Below, piece after piece: positions 26,098 to 34,770 of a DNA stretch of 64,000 nt. The stretch comes from Halorientalis marina. Lineage in GTDB: Archaea > Halobacteriota > Halobacteria > Halobacteriales > Haloarculaceae. Positions within the stretch are counted from its first letter, which is position 1. Each line of letters begins with the position of its first letter. The notes beneath the pieces are model-generated. The model was not told the origin of the DNA and ran no database searches. It saw only the letters and a list, made by a program, of their open reading frames with translations. The DNA lies in contig NZ_CP095489.1 of assembly GCF_023028345.1 (NCBI RefSeq), positions 35,425 through 99,424 on the forward strand, written 5' to 3'. The position numbers and the translations under genes were made by a program.

Positions 26098-27774
26098 GTG
26101 GCTCCAACACGTAAATCTCGCCGCACTGTCTTTCGACAAATCGCCCAACAGCCCTTCACCGACTGGCCTGCGTACGAGTCCACGCCACTGTTCGACCGCT
26201 CATCACTCGCCGCAGTAGAAACAGACGTTCGTATCGTCGCGGAAACCTGGTTCCAACAGGAGGCGCACGAGACGGTCGAACCGTTCGTCTCCACACTCCC
26301 ACTCGCATATGTCCGATTCGATGCCCACGACCGATACGCAGGGTCAACGAGCTACGAAATGGAGACACTATTTCGCCTATTCCTGCTGAAAGAATGCTAT
26401 GGCTGGGACCACGAGACTGCCCTCGTCGAATACCTCACCCAGCATCCCGAGCTCTGCGAACAGATTGGCCTGCAGTCAGTACCCGATCAGTCAACCCTGT
26501 GGCGCAGCTGGCACCACCGCTTCACTACTGATCTCCAAGATACCGTCGAGACCGCGGCTCGAACAATCCTCATCAAAGCACAGAATGCTGGTATCTCAGT
26601 CCCGTGCGAACCTGAACGGCAGAGCCGCAGACACGGTGACGAGCGTACGGAACCGGACCCCGATGATCAGACCGTATTAGAGCAGGCCGAAACAGTCACT
26701 GAGAATGTTAGCCGTGTCGCTTTCCCAGCGTTCTCACTGGACCGAGGCGAGGGCTGTGAAATCCACGAGAACGCTTACTGGGACCTCCAGACCTATCTGA
26801 GGCTTCGAGAGAACTTGGCTGTCAACGAAGGCGCTCGGAGCTTCATCCACGAGTCCAATCGGGAGCGAACACCACTCGGTCATGCTCATCGCGAGCATCT
26901 CCGGGATCTTTCGATCAGGCAAATACGTGAAATGTACCGCCAAGCCGTGAGTCGCCTCTTAGATCGTATCGCAGAGACTGAGGAGTTGTTCCGGGCTGGC
27001 ATCGTCGCGATCAATATCACTGAATCAGACCCGTTCACAGGAGATCGAACCGGGCATGAGGACGAAATTATCGGCACGAAGGAGAAAACCGATGAGTACG
27101 CCTACCAGTGGGCGACAGTCCAGCTGGTCGGGAATGCTGTCCCAATCGTGTTAGACGCGCGGCCAGTGCGCAAAGGATATACGCGCATGGAGATCGTCGA
27201 GAACCTCTTGGACTCTGCAGAGAACCTCGTTCATGTCGATAACGTGCTGATGGACCGTGAGTTCGACAGCCAGCACATCCTGGAGATGCTCAGCCAGCGC
27301 GGGCTCTCCTACGTGGTGCCCAAGCGGATGCAGACGAGTGAGAAAGCCCAGGCGAAACGACTTCTCAAGCGCAACAAGGACCGGTACGAGACAGATCGGA
27401 AATTGCATCTCGGCGACAACGAATGGCATTCAACGACACTCATCTATCGACGGAATGAGAATTCCGAGCACACCGATCATCGGCAGTACTCGGTGTTCAT
27501 GACGAATCGGAATAGCGGGTTCCTTACTGAGTACGGATACAGATGGGAGATTGAGAGCGGGTACAAGTCGATCAAACGATTCATGGGTGCGACGACCTCG
27601 AAGAATTTTAGCCTCCGATTCTTCTATTTCGCGTTCGCCTGTCTCCTGTACTCGATCTGGCGAGCGGTTGATTTGCTTGTGCAGGTACAGTTGACCGGCG
27701 AGTACGAACACTCGCCCATTGTGACAGCCGACAACACGCTGACACTGGTGAAGAAGGAAACCGGAATCGGATAG
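26098..27774 (+). CDS. IS4-like DDE transposase, apparently intact
   Basis: A 558-residue transposase. The N-terminal third contains a DUF772-like segment (YEMETLFRLFLLKECYGWDHETALVEYLTQHPELCEQIGL...PDQSTLWRSWH). The catalytic part has Asp in NITESDPF near 305, Asp in VLMDREFDSQHILEML near 383, and the IS4-type signature YGYRWEIESGYKSIKRFMGATTSKN with its catalytic Glu near 485. The end is FACLLYSIWRAVDLLVQ. The start codon used is GTG. I could not define terminal repeats. Catalytic motifs are all present, so the element may be functional. Confidence 0.85.
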   Translation: MAPTRKSRRTVFRQIAQQPFTDWPAYESTPLFDRSSLAAVETDVRIVAETWFQQEAHETVEPFVSTLPLAYVRFDAHDRYAGSTSYEMETLFRLFLLKECYGWDHETALVEYLTQHPELCEQIGLQSVPDQSTLWRSWHHRFTTDLQDTVETAARTILIKAQNAGISVPCEPERQSRRHGDERTEPDPDDQTVLEQAETVTENVSRVAFPAFSLDRGEGCEIHENAYWDLQTYLRLRENLAVNEGARSFIHESNRERTPLGHAHREHLRDLSIRQIREMYRQAVSRLLDRIAETEELFRAGIVAINITESDPFTGDRTGHEDEIIGTKEKTDEYAYQWATVQLVGNAVPIVLDARPVRKGYTRMEIVENLLDSAENLVHVDNVLMDREFDSQHILEMLSQRGLSYVVPKRMQTSEKAQAKRLLKRNKDRYETDRKLHLGDNEWHSTTLIYRRNENSEHTDHRQYSVFMTNRNSGFLTEYGYRWEIESGYKSIKRFMGATTSKNFSLRFFYFAFACLLYSIWRAVDLLVQVQLTGEYEHSPIVTADNTLTLVKKETGIG

Positions 27775-28227
27775 TAACGAGACTCTCTCCGCGATAGCGT
27801 GTCTTCACAGTGGCGACACTATCCAGAGTCTCCGAAATCCGCTGGAATAGTTGCCTGTGGAACAAGAGCGGCCGTTCAGAAAGCGATCTGAAGCGGATTC
27901 TCCTTTTCGATTCGGCCGATTCCACGCATTACAGGCCCGCTATACCTGCTGTAGTCTCAACTTCCAACGGCTGGCATTCGATATAGCGGTATGTGATTTA
28001 TGACCCCACAGCTCCCGTGTTTTCCTAGTGCTGTGGGGGGTCTCTGTAGGGAATTCGTGGAATTTTGGCGGGAGTGTGGTTGCTCGTGATTACTCCAATA
28101 ATCACGACCACTTTGAAGTACCCCGCTGCCGTCGGTGAAGCACGAATGCTGCAACCCCCTCACATCGACGCTTTCCCCAGGGTAGAGGCACCGAGACCGG
28201 ACTCGCAGGACGGTGGAGGGCTGGTGG
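27775..28227. other. non-coding region with two inverted repeats before the integrase
   Basis: There is no gene in 453 bp. Two perfect inverted repeats are visible: CCCCACAGC (28004-28012) with GCTGTGGGG (28030-28038), and TCGTGATTA (28084-28092) with TAATCACGA (28099-28107). They lie 190 and 120 bp before the tyrosine recombinase start and could be recombinase-binding or attachment sequences, or hairpins ending the transposase transcript. Confidence 0.45.
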
Positions 28228-29454
28228 ATGTCTGACCGAGCACTTTCGACGCCGCTCGACGATAGCTTTGAGCGCTACCTCCTGGACAAGGGGAAAGGCC
28301 GAGGGAGCGACGGCGGAAACTACCGACGAAACGCTGCGCGTGAGCTCGAGCGGTTCGCCGAGTGGGCTGCCGGCGATAGGGGTAACGACGACTGGACCGG
28401 GATCGTCCCCGACGACGTCGACCGCGACTCCACCTTCGAGGACCTCGACGAACGCGTCTTCCGGGAATACGCCCGGCATCTCGCTGGTGACCGTGGCCTC
28501 AAGCAGAACACCGTCCAAACCTATTACCGCTATATCTCCGCGTGGTGTGGCTGGTGTGTCAACGAGGGTTATCTCGGGGCGCACTACGCGCAGCGGGCGA
28601 GTGCGATGGCGCCACTGCCGGAGGACGACGGTCGCAAGCCTGGCGACCAGCAGGCCTGGACGTCCGAACAGCGCCACACCCTCACCCGCCACGTCGACGA
28701 ACGGGCCCGCGACGCCGTTGAGGCATACACGACGCTCCCGGAGGATACTAACCCACTCGACAAGCAGCGAGCACGCTACGCGGCGCTGAAGGCGGCTCGT
28801 GACCGGGCTCTGGTGTTTGTCCTCGCCTACACCGCCGTTCGGGTCGGGGAGCTCCTTCGGGATCCGAACGACCCGCGCCGGCGCGGCGTCCGCTGGGAGG
28901 ACCTCTCCCTTGACGACGGAAGTATGGACGTCTATCGGAAGAAACAGCAATGGGACGCTGCCAGCCTTCCCGACCCGGTGATCTCGCCGCTGCGGAGCTA
29001 CCGCAAGCTGATGGACCCGCCGACGGAGCGCTGGCCTGTGTTTCCGACGTTCGACCAGCGGACTCTCGCAGAGCTCGTCCAAGAAGAGCTAACTGAACGA
29101 GGGGAACGCCCAGAAGCAATTACTGAACGCCGTGAAGATTACGCTCGCGACCACCTCCTAGCGCTTGCTGAGGATATTCGGCCGCCGTCGATCACGACGG
29201 ACGGCGCACGGTCGATTCTTCAACGACTCTCGGAGGCCGCAGAGATCGACATCAACCATCCAAAACACGATTACCTCGCTCCGCACGGGGGACGTCGTGG
29301 AGTGGGTGAAGTCCTCGTTCGAGCGTTTGGGTATACAGTAGCAGCTAGGTATCTTGATAATTCTGAGGAAATGGTCCGTGAACGGTATTCGCATATTGAA
29401 GCAGGTGAGCTTGGCGACGTTGCTACAGAGGCACTCAATGAAGTCGATGGATAA
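28228..29454 (+). CDS. tyrosine recombinase / integrase
   Basis: A 408-residue phage-type integrase of haloarchaeal length. Residues 1-130 form the SAM-like DNA-binding domain (FEDLDERVFREYARHLAGDRGLKQNTVQTYYRYISAWC). The catalytic part has Arg in VLAYTAVRVGELLRDP near 207, HGGRRGVGE with the H-x-x-R pair near 357-360, and the C-terminal Tyr in MVRERYSHIEAGE near 388. The start chosen is the ATG at 28228, nine bases behind GGAGG; a GTG at 28213 is the alternative. Such enzymes catalyse site-specific integration or plasmid multimer resolution. It sits directly upstream of a candidate defence gene, a common cargo arrangement. Confidence 0.88.
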   Translation: MSDRALSTPLDDSFERYLLDKGKGRGSDGGNYRRNAARELERFAEWAAGDRGNDDWTGIVPDDVDRDSTFEDLDERVFREYARHLAGDRGLKQNTVQTYYRYISAWCGWCVNEGYLGAHYAQRASAMAPLPEDDGRKPGDQQAWTSEQRHTLTRHVDERARDAVEAYTTLPEDTNPLDKQRARYAALKAARDRALVFVLAYTAVRVGELLRDPNDPRRRGVRWEDLSLDDGSMDVYRKKQQWDAASLPDPVISPLRSYRKLMDPPTERWPVFPTFDQRTLAELVQEELTERGERPEAITERREDYARDHLLALAEDIRPPSITTDGARSILQRLSEAAEIDINHPKHDYLAPHGGRRGVGEVLVRAFGYTVAARYLDNSEEMVRERYSHIEAGELGDVATEALNEVDG

Positions 29455-29564
29455 ACTGGTTAGAGTTCGGTTGATTGGTGGTTCCAAATATTGATCCTTT
29501 TCTTATCATCGTACAGAACTACAATCTATACGGTTTATGTTAGTAGGACCAGATCCTCTAGTGA

Positions 29565-29570
29565 TTATAT
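29565..29570 (+). promoter_or_regulatory. TATA box of the STAND NTPase gene
   Basis: TTATAT at 29565-29570 lies 27-32 bases before the ATG at 29597, fitting a leaderless start and giving this gene its own promoter, separate from the integrase. Confidence 0.55.
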
Positions 29571-29596
29571 GTTTCTAGGGATTGAATGAACACAAA

Positions 29597-31942
29597 ATGT
29601 TCGAGACTGTCGTACTGGGGGTGATCAGCAACGCTATCTCAGAATTTGCGTCGGACAAGGTTCGAGAGGTCCGTTCGAGATTATCTGACTATCCTGAAGT
29701 AATGGATGATATAGATACTAAGTTCGAAAAAAATCTGAGAGCTGAAATTGATTCACAGCTACCTGAAGGTGTTGCTACAGATATCGCTCTTGAACCGGTA
29801 TTTAAACGGGATCATCTCGCCGAAGAGTCCAGCTTATGGAAAGAAAGCGGGGATATTGTAGATGATGTCGTCAACGCTATCTTGGAGACAGCTGTGCCAC
29901 CAGACCAGCGGTCAAATGAGTTAGAGCAATCTCTCAGGAGAAGCGTGGAAGATGCGTTAAACAAAACATCTCAAAATTTCTTACTGGAAGTTCACGAAGC
30001 GGGACTCGCACCCAAACTCGGGTTAGAGGTTGATATGGAGATACTCCGTACAGTTAACGCCATATCTGATAGTATTGACCGTACCCAGAGGTCAAATAAT
30101 GAAAACAAACATTTTGTGGTACACAACTGCCACGACGATGGATTTCGGTCCAGCCAGCTAAGAAGCATCAATCGTCCGGGTACAAGCCCACCGGAATACG
30201 TCGAACGTTCCCAGCTGGAGGATGTGATCGGAGTCGATAACATACTCATTGTGGGAAGAAAAGGCTCTGGAAAAACGGAGTCTCTGTTGCGTATCATATC
30301 GAAAATAGTCGAAACAAAAGACACGGATTATATTGTCGAGTTTCAGGATTCCTTCGTAGAAGAGGATATTTCGGATCTACTCGCAAAACATCTTCAGGGG
30401 AATATATTGTTCGTTTGTGACGACATCCATCGACTCCATTCCACAAACGGAAATCATCCCCTTCGCCTTGTTATCTCTCGTATGAGGACGGAACTCGAGG
30501 AGAGCTCCAGCTTAGATGTTGCTTTCACTATACGTTCAGAGCGTTTCTCATCGAGTTCCAATATATTACATAACCCGGATCACATCTGGGATGGATTCAA
30601 GAAGGTTAGTCTGCGGTCTCTCAAGTCCGACGAAGTACGTTTGATTGTGGAGAGCTTATGCGATCATTTCGAGGAGGATGTGAGCGAATATCTTATCGAT
30701 AGACTTGTTTCTAAAATCGTCAGCACAGATTCGACTCCTCACTACACCGTGTCTGCGGTAAAACGGCTTGTAGATCAGGGTGGTGTCAACGACGCCCGAA
30801 TTGAAAAGCTTCCATCCGACGCAGAGGGAATTTGGGCGCAACAGTATAGATCGCTCGTTGACCAATCACCGGAGGCGAAGCGGGCGCTGATTTCAATAAA
30901 ACTGCTTCGGGATCATTTGATTCCACCCACCTTAGCCACAGTAAAAGACATCTACGAGAACGTACTTGAGGGGGATCCACTAAATTATCAAGAGGCTCTT
31001 GTTCAGTTGCTCAGGTCCCAATGGATCGAACTCGGGGAGCCCGAGAGTGATGTTGAGGGGTTTCTCCTGATAATACATGACGCGCAATTAGATGGGATAG
31101 AACATATTCCCCCAAGTGTCATCAACGATTTTCGACAGTATATTCTAAACTGGAATGGGGAGAGCTTTAATCTGGACAGTCAGAGTGCCTCCCGAATTCA
31201 GATACGGGTCGTCCAAGCGGTAAGATCTGAACCAAATCCTGACTTCTCCCAAATTGAGCCGCATCTTGAGCGAGCTATCGAATTAGCCCCTGAGTCGGTC
31301 TTTGTACGGAATATGTGTGGTGTCGCTTACAGCGAATTTGGACACCTACAGAAGGGGCGAAACCACTTTGAAAAGGCCTTGGAATTGGAACCGGACAATC
31401 CGAGCGTGAACTACAATTTTGCCAGATTTTTATCGTCAAGACACGAAGTTGAAAAATCCTTAGAACACTATCGAGCGGCCGCAGACGAGTGGCCCGATAA
31501 CCCAGTCATCCTTCACGGACTGGCGATGGCACTCGTGGGATCTGGAAAACTCGAAGACGGATTGAATAAATATGAGGATGCGATCTCAGAAGGAGGGAGC
31601 TTCGGCGAGTTACATTTCGGGAAAGGAGATACGCTCAATTTGCTCGGGAGATACGAAGCGGCAAAAGCGGAACTTGCATGCGCCATCCAGATGTTTAGAG
31701 AGAACGAGCAGTGGCTCAGGTTAGCCAAGGCACATCTCGTATTATCTATCGCACAGTTCAATACCAACGATCTGGATGAAAGCTGGAATACAGCCGAAGC
31801 GGGATTGTCTATTATTAGTGATATAGAGGTGGGAGAGAAGGCTGTAAACCCTGTAGTCGATGATCAACTCGAAGTTGGGTCGGTAAAAAATGAACTGCTA
31901 ATAATCAGTTCTCGTTCGCTGGTAAATCAAGGACTGCAGTGA
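29597..31942 (+). CDS. STAND-type NTPase with C-terminal TPR repeats (candidate immune sensor)
   Basis: A 781-residue protein. Residues 1-200 are a helical, charged region with no recognised effector motif. The P-loop Walker A VGRKGSGKTES is at residues 219-229 and Walker B ILFVCDDIHRL near 269, followed by a sensor-like VAFTIRSERF and a winged-helix-like stretch to about 500. From about 553 to 670 there are tetratricopeptide repeats (YSEFGHLQKGRNHFEKALELEPDNP, NPVILHGLAMALVGSGKLEDGLNKYEDAI). NTPase-plus-TPR architecture is that of STAND regulators, many of which sense phage and trigger cell death. Codons are more A/T-rich than flanking genes. Defence is inferred from the architecture and the neighbouring integrase. 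Confidence 0.8.
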   Translation: MFETVVLGVISNAISEFASDKVREVRSRLSDYPEVMDDIDTKFEKNLRAEIDSQLPEGVATDIALEPVFKRDHLAEESSLWKESGDIVDDVVNAILETAVPPDQRSNELEQSLRRSVEDALNKTSQNFLLEVHEAGLAPKLGLEVDMEILRTVNAISDSIDRTQRSNNENKHFVVHNCHDDGFRSSQLRSINRPGTSPPEYVERSQLEDVIGVDNILIVGRKGSGKTESLLRIISKIVETKDTDYIVEFQDSFVEEDISDLLAKHLQGNILFVCDDIHRLHSTNGNHPLRLVISRMRTELEESSSLDVAFTIRSERFSSSSNILHNPDHIWDGFKKVSLRSLKSDEVRLIVESLCDHFEEDVSEYLIDRLVSKIVSTDSTPHYTVSAVKRLVDQGGVNDARIEKLPSDAEGIWAQQYRSLVDQSPEAKRALISIKLLRDHLIPPTLATVKDIYENVLEGDPLNYQEALVQLLRSQWIELGEPESDVEGFLLIIHDAQLDGIEHIPPSVINDFRQYILNWNGESFNLDSQSASRIQIRVVQAVRSEPNPDFSQIEPHLERAIELAPESVFVRNMCGVAYSEFGHLQKGRNHFEKALELEPDNPSVNYNFARFLSSRHEVEKSLEHYRAAADEWPDNPVILHGLAMALVGSGKLEDGLNKYEDAISEGGSFGELHFGKGDTLNLLGRYEAAKAELACAIQMFRENEQWLRLAKAHLVLSIAQFNTNDLDESWNTAEAGLSIISDIEVGEKAVNPVVDDQLEVGSVKNELLIISSRSLVNQGLQ

Positions 31943-32238
31943 CTCCCGGTTAGTTACTCCTCGTAGTCACCGCGTGGCGATTCACGTGAATGCACTATAT
32001 CGCAGCAATATAGAATGATATGTCACCAAATCAGTGAAACAATATGAGAGTGTACCGTGGGTTTCCGACGTATCACCCAATTTGTACTATGGTCTAAACG
32101 CGAATGCTGGAAGACGCCTTAGACGATGGCAACGATCAGAAGACGGTCCAGCCTGCGAACCGTGCTCTTGGCTATTATAGCTGGAAATCACCTAGACGTA
32201 ACTTTTTGAAGTTCCTGCTCAGATTTTAGAAGACGTGT

Positions 32239-33291
32239 ATGGCGGACGCACCGAATACTGAAGGGCAGGCGGTCGAGCCTGGAGCGGGAGAGGTCCTTAG
32301 CGTGTCACAGCTGAACGACCGAATCGCCTCGGTCGTCGAGGACACGCCTGCCCTCAACGGCGTCCGCTGTATTGGCGAGGTCACCGACCTCCACCAGAAC
32401 AGTACGGCGCTTTACTTCAAGCTCACCGACGGCGACGCCGAGCTCCCCTGCATGATCTGGGCGAACCGCTACCGGGAGATGGACGCCGACCTCGACGACG
32501 GGACCGAAGTCATCCTTGAGGGAGATATCGACTACTGGGTCGAAGGTGGGAAAATCGACCTCAAGCCGTGGGAGGTGACCGTCGTCGGCGACGGCGACCA
32601 GGCGGCTGCCGTCGAGCGACTGCGAAGCGAACTCGAAGAGCGTGGCTGGTTCGACGACGAGCAGAAACAGCGCCCACCGGCGTTCCCGGAACGGGTCGGT
32701 GTTGTGACCTCACTCCGAGGGGATGCTCGGTACGACATCCAGAGCGCGATCCACGAGCAAGACCCTACCGTCGATATCTTGATGAAGGATGCGACCGTCC
32801 AAGGGTCAGAGGCCCCAACGTCTATCGCGAACGGGATTCACCATCTGGACCGCTCCGAGGATGTCGATTCGATTATCGTCGGCCGCGGCGGTGGGAGCGA
32901 TTCGAACCTCCAGGCGTTCAACACCGAGCGGGTCGCGGAAGCGATCTTCACCGCGAACACCCCGATCGTCACAGCAATTGGCCATACTGACGACCGGCTA
33001 ATCGCGGATCGGGTAGCGGATATGGCCGCGATCACACCGACAGCGGCCGGCGAATACATCGTGAAGTCTCGGAATGACTTTCTGGCTAGCGACATTGACC
33101 CGCTTGAGCAACAGATTGAGGCCGCGTACGAGACGTTTGAACAGGAGCACGAACACGAACAGGAACTGGCCGAGGCAGTCGAAGAGGCAACCGCGCCTGA
33201 GGGTCTGTCGCCGGTTTACTACAAGGTTGCAATTGTCGTGCTCCTAGTGCTGTTGTTGCTCATTACTGCACTCTGGCTGGGGGTGATCTAA
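32239..33291 (+). CDS. xseA: exodeoxyribonuclease VII large subunit with C-terminal membrane anchor
   Basis: A 350-residue XseA homologue. The N-terminal OB-fold (residues 20-115: VRCIGEVTDLHQNSTALYFKLTDGDAELPCMIWANRY) binds ssDNA. The catalytic domain shows FPERVGVVTSLRGDARYDI, DSIIVGRGGGSDSNLQAFNTERVAEAI and TPIVTAIGHTDDRLIADRVADMAAITPTAAGE. Instead of the long C-terminal coiled coil of bacterial XseA (about 450 residues) there is a short acidic helix and then a hydrophobic run (YYKVAIVVLLVLLLLITALW, residues about 325-345) typical of a transmembrane helix. The enzyme degrades ssDNA to oligonucleotides. The small subunit gene follows after 3 bases. Confidence 0.92.
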   Translation: MADAPNTEGQAVEPGAGEVLSVSQLNDRIASVVEDTPALNGVRCIGEVTDLHQNSTALYFKLTDGDAELPCMIWANRYREMDADLDDGTEVILEGDIDYWVEGGKIDLKPWEVTVVGDGDQAAAVERLRSELEERGWFDDEQKQRPPAFPERVGVVTSLRGDARYDIQSAIHEQDPTVDILMKDATVQGSEAPTSIANGIHHLDRSEDVDSIIVGRGGGSDSNLQAFNTERVAEAIFTANTPIVTAIGHTDDRLIADRVADMAAITPTAAGEYIVKSRNDFLASDIDPLEQQIEAAYETFEQEHEHEQELAEAVEEATAPEGLSPVYYKVAIVVLLVLLLLITALWLGVI

Positions 33292-33294
33292 GCG

Positions 33295-33477
33295 ATGGCG
33301 AAAGACTCGGACATCAGGAGTCGGATGAACCGCATCGAAGAGATTATCGACCAACTCGACGCAGATGAGGTATCACTTGATGAAGGGAGTGAGCTGTACG
33401 AGGAAGGGCAGGAGTTGCTGACTGAAATCCGCGAGCGACTCCACGAAGGCCAGGGCGAGGTCATCGAGATCGAATGA
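33295..33477 (+). CDS. xseB: exodeoxyribonuclease VII small subunit
   Basis: A 60-residue helical hairpin protein. The XseB pattern is clear: RMNRIEEIIDQLDADEVSLDEGSELYEEGQELLTEIRERL, ending VIEIE. It binds the large subunit coiled coil in bacteria. Three bases separate it from xseA, so the pair is an operon, ended by a hairpin at 33486-33501. Confidence 0.92.
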   Translation: MAKDSDIRSRMNRIEEIIDQLDADEVSLDEGSELYEEGQELLTEIRERLHEGQGEVIEIE

Positions 33478-33485
33478 GGAACGGG

Positions 33486-33501
33486 GACAGTATCGACTGT
33501 C
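33486..33501 (+). terminator. hairpin after xseB
   Basis: GACAGT-ATCG-ACTGTC, perfect 6-bp arms, begins 8 bases after the xseB stop and is followed by a pyrimidine-rich TCTCC. Confidence 0.45.
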
Positions 33502-33509
33502 TCTCCGCG

Positions 33510-33550
33510 TTAACCAACAGTCTGCCGTTGATCACGAGCTTGTTGGTTAA
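33510..33550. repeat. 10-bp inverted repeat
   Basis: TTAACCAACA (33510-33519) and TGTTGGTTAA (33541-33550), perfect arms with a 21-base loop, between xseB and the HExxH gene. It may be a second terminator-like hairpin or a protein-binding site. Confidence 0.5.
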
Positions 33551-33624
33551 GGTCGCTGCCCACGGCTACCCTTCAGGCTTAACTGCGATGTGCTCCCATC
33601 TCGAACCGTTCGGCGAGAATTCCA

Positions 33625-33999
33625 ATGTTCCATAAGACGGTTCTGATATTCGGCGTCTACCTACTCGCGTGTGGTATGGCGTGGATCCTCCACGAGTCCG
33701 CACACTACGCCGTTCACAGGCTCTATGCGGAATCAGTCTCGTTCGGTGTCAATCGACGTGGTCCATACGTCGACGCCGTTTACGCCCCGTCTGCTCCGAC
33801 AGTCGCTATCCGACTCGGTTCGATCGCGCCGACTCTCCTCTATACCCCTATTGTCGTACTCGGAATTGGAGCCTATCTCTCGTCGAATCCGGTTCCACAG
33901 TTGGATCCAGTCGGGTGGTCGCTTGTCGCCGTTCCCCTCGTGATTTTGACTTTTCCGACTGGTGCTGATATCCAAGCGTGTCTCAACGCCTCAGAATAG
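33625..33999 (+). CDS. small membrane protein with HExxH zinc-protease motif
   Basis: A 124-residue protein with three to four hydrophobic segments (VLIFGVYLLACGMAWIL, VAIRLGSIAPTLLYTPIVVLGIGAYL and VGWSLVAVPLVILTF). HESAH at residues 23-27, at the end of the first segment, is the zinc-binding HExxH of membrane metalloproteases. The later FPTGADIQAC could supply the third ligand (Asp), as in the M50/DUF3267 group. If active it would cleave a membrane substrate. It is very short for a site-2 protease, so it may be a minimal or degenerate member. It is followed by an unrelated small gene and the conjugation operon. Confidence 0.6.
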   Translation: MFHKTVLIFGVYLLACGMAWILHESAHYAVHRLYAESVSFGVNRRGPYVDAVYAPSAPTVAIRLGSIAPTLLYTPIVVLGIGAYLSSNPVPQLDPVGWSLVAVPLVILTFPTGADIQACLNASE

Positions 34000-34107
34000 C
34001 GTTTCTTAACGTGTATTCGGTCGGCGTCAGACAAACACTTCATTAGTTACATAGTCAGATTTCAAGAAAGTCATTGGCCGTCAGTATTTAGTAGATAAGA
34101 CACAAGT

Positions 34108-34407
34108 ATGTGCAAATGTATCATGGCACAAGCCAGTCCCCGCAGTACCCCCCGTGAAACTGATACGGACGAGCGGTCCTCCGTGTCAGTTGAAGCGTGG
34201 TTGGAGGCGGTCAGTAGAGAACTGGATCCCGCCGAGTGCGAGGACCTCTCCGAACTCGGCATCTACTCGATCCACGAACACAGCAGCGCCCGCACGATCA
34301 CCCTTCCCGAGGATGCGGACGAGTTCGAGGACGCGACGACGGTAAAGCAGTACTATTTCGAGGGCGAGGATTGCCCGCTTCTCATCGTTGTTCCGCTGCA
34401 GGTCTAA
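34108..34407 (+). CDS. small acidic protein of unknown function
   Basis: Unrecognised, 99 residues, no membrane segment. After a disordered Ser/Thr/Glu-rich start it contains VEAWLEAVSRELDPAECEDLSELGIYSIHEHSS and a C-terminal strand-rich end (TTVKQYYFEGEDCPLLIVVPLQV). The start may be 34108 or the ATG at 34123 (MAQASPRST); a TATA-like TATTTA lies at 34085-34090. It is convergent with the RHH-like gene that follows. Confidence 0.6.
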   Translation: MCKCIMAQASPRSTPRETDTDERSSVSVEAWLEAVSRELDPAECEDLSELGIYSIHEHSSARTITLPEDADEFEDATTVKQYYFEGEDCPLLIVVPLQV

Positions 34408-34427
34408 GTCGCCCTGTGGGTCGCAGA

Positions 34428-34631
34428 TCAGCAGTCGGTGTCATCTTCTTTGTGGTCGGAATAGAACTGGATGAGGTACTGGAATCGGCCTGTATCACTC
34501 GTGAATGAGTCGAGTTCTTCCTGTAACCACTCGTATTTGTCCCGCGGGATTCGCATATTGATTCGGGCCACATCGTCGCTAACATCCGAGCTGGAGTTAC
34601 TGGCGCTGGTCGCTGTGTCTGCGTCTGACAT
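34428..34631 (-). CDS. small ribbon-helix-helix-like protein
   Basis: A 67-residue protein: an acidic Ser-rich tail, then VARINMRIPRDKYEWLQEELDSFTSDTGRFQYLIQFY, with the strand-helix-helix pattern of small DNA-binding proteins such as CopG. Start at 34631: GATATATG (reverse strand, 34657-34664) is 27-33 bases upstream, a leaderless promoter. It is divergent from the conjugation operon that begins 140 bp away, so it may regulate it. Confidence 0.6.
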   Translation of the reverse strand: MSDADTATSASNSSSDVSDDVARINMRIPRDKYEWLQEELDSFTSDTGRFQYLIQFYSDHKEDDTDC

Positions 34632-34656
34632 TAGTTCGACCCAAGCTATGCGGTCG

Positions 34657-34664
34657 CATATATC
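34657..34664 (-). promoter_or_regulatory. TATA box of the RHH-like gene
   Basis: GATATATG on the minus strand, spaced for a leaderless transcript from 34631. The same 140-bp divergent interval must also hold the conjugation operon promoter. Confidence 0.5.
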
Positions 34665-34770
34665 CCAGTAGAATGAAAACTTCTCTAGAGAACTTGGAGA
34701 ACTTTGAAGATCTACAAATTCATTCAAATTTTCTGACCTCTTTTGGTCGTGCTATCCTTTCCCACAAACG

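Noticed and set aside
28102..29082. A 326-codon open frame on the minus strand
   Set aside because: It is antisense to the tyrosine recombinase, with basic, low-complexity product typical of shadow frames in GC-rich genes.
32030..32238. Possible regulatory RNA upstream of xseA
   Set aside because: AT-rich stretch without convincing stem structure or conserved riboswitch motif.
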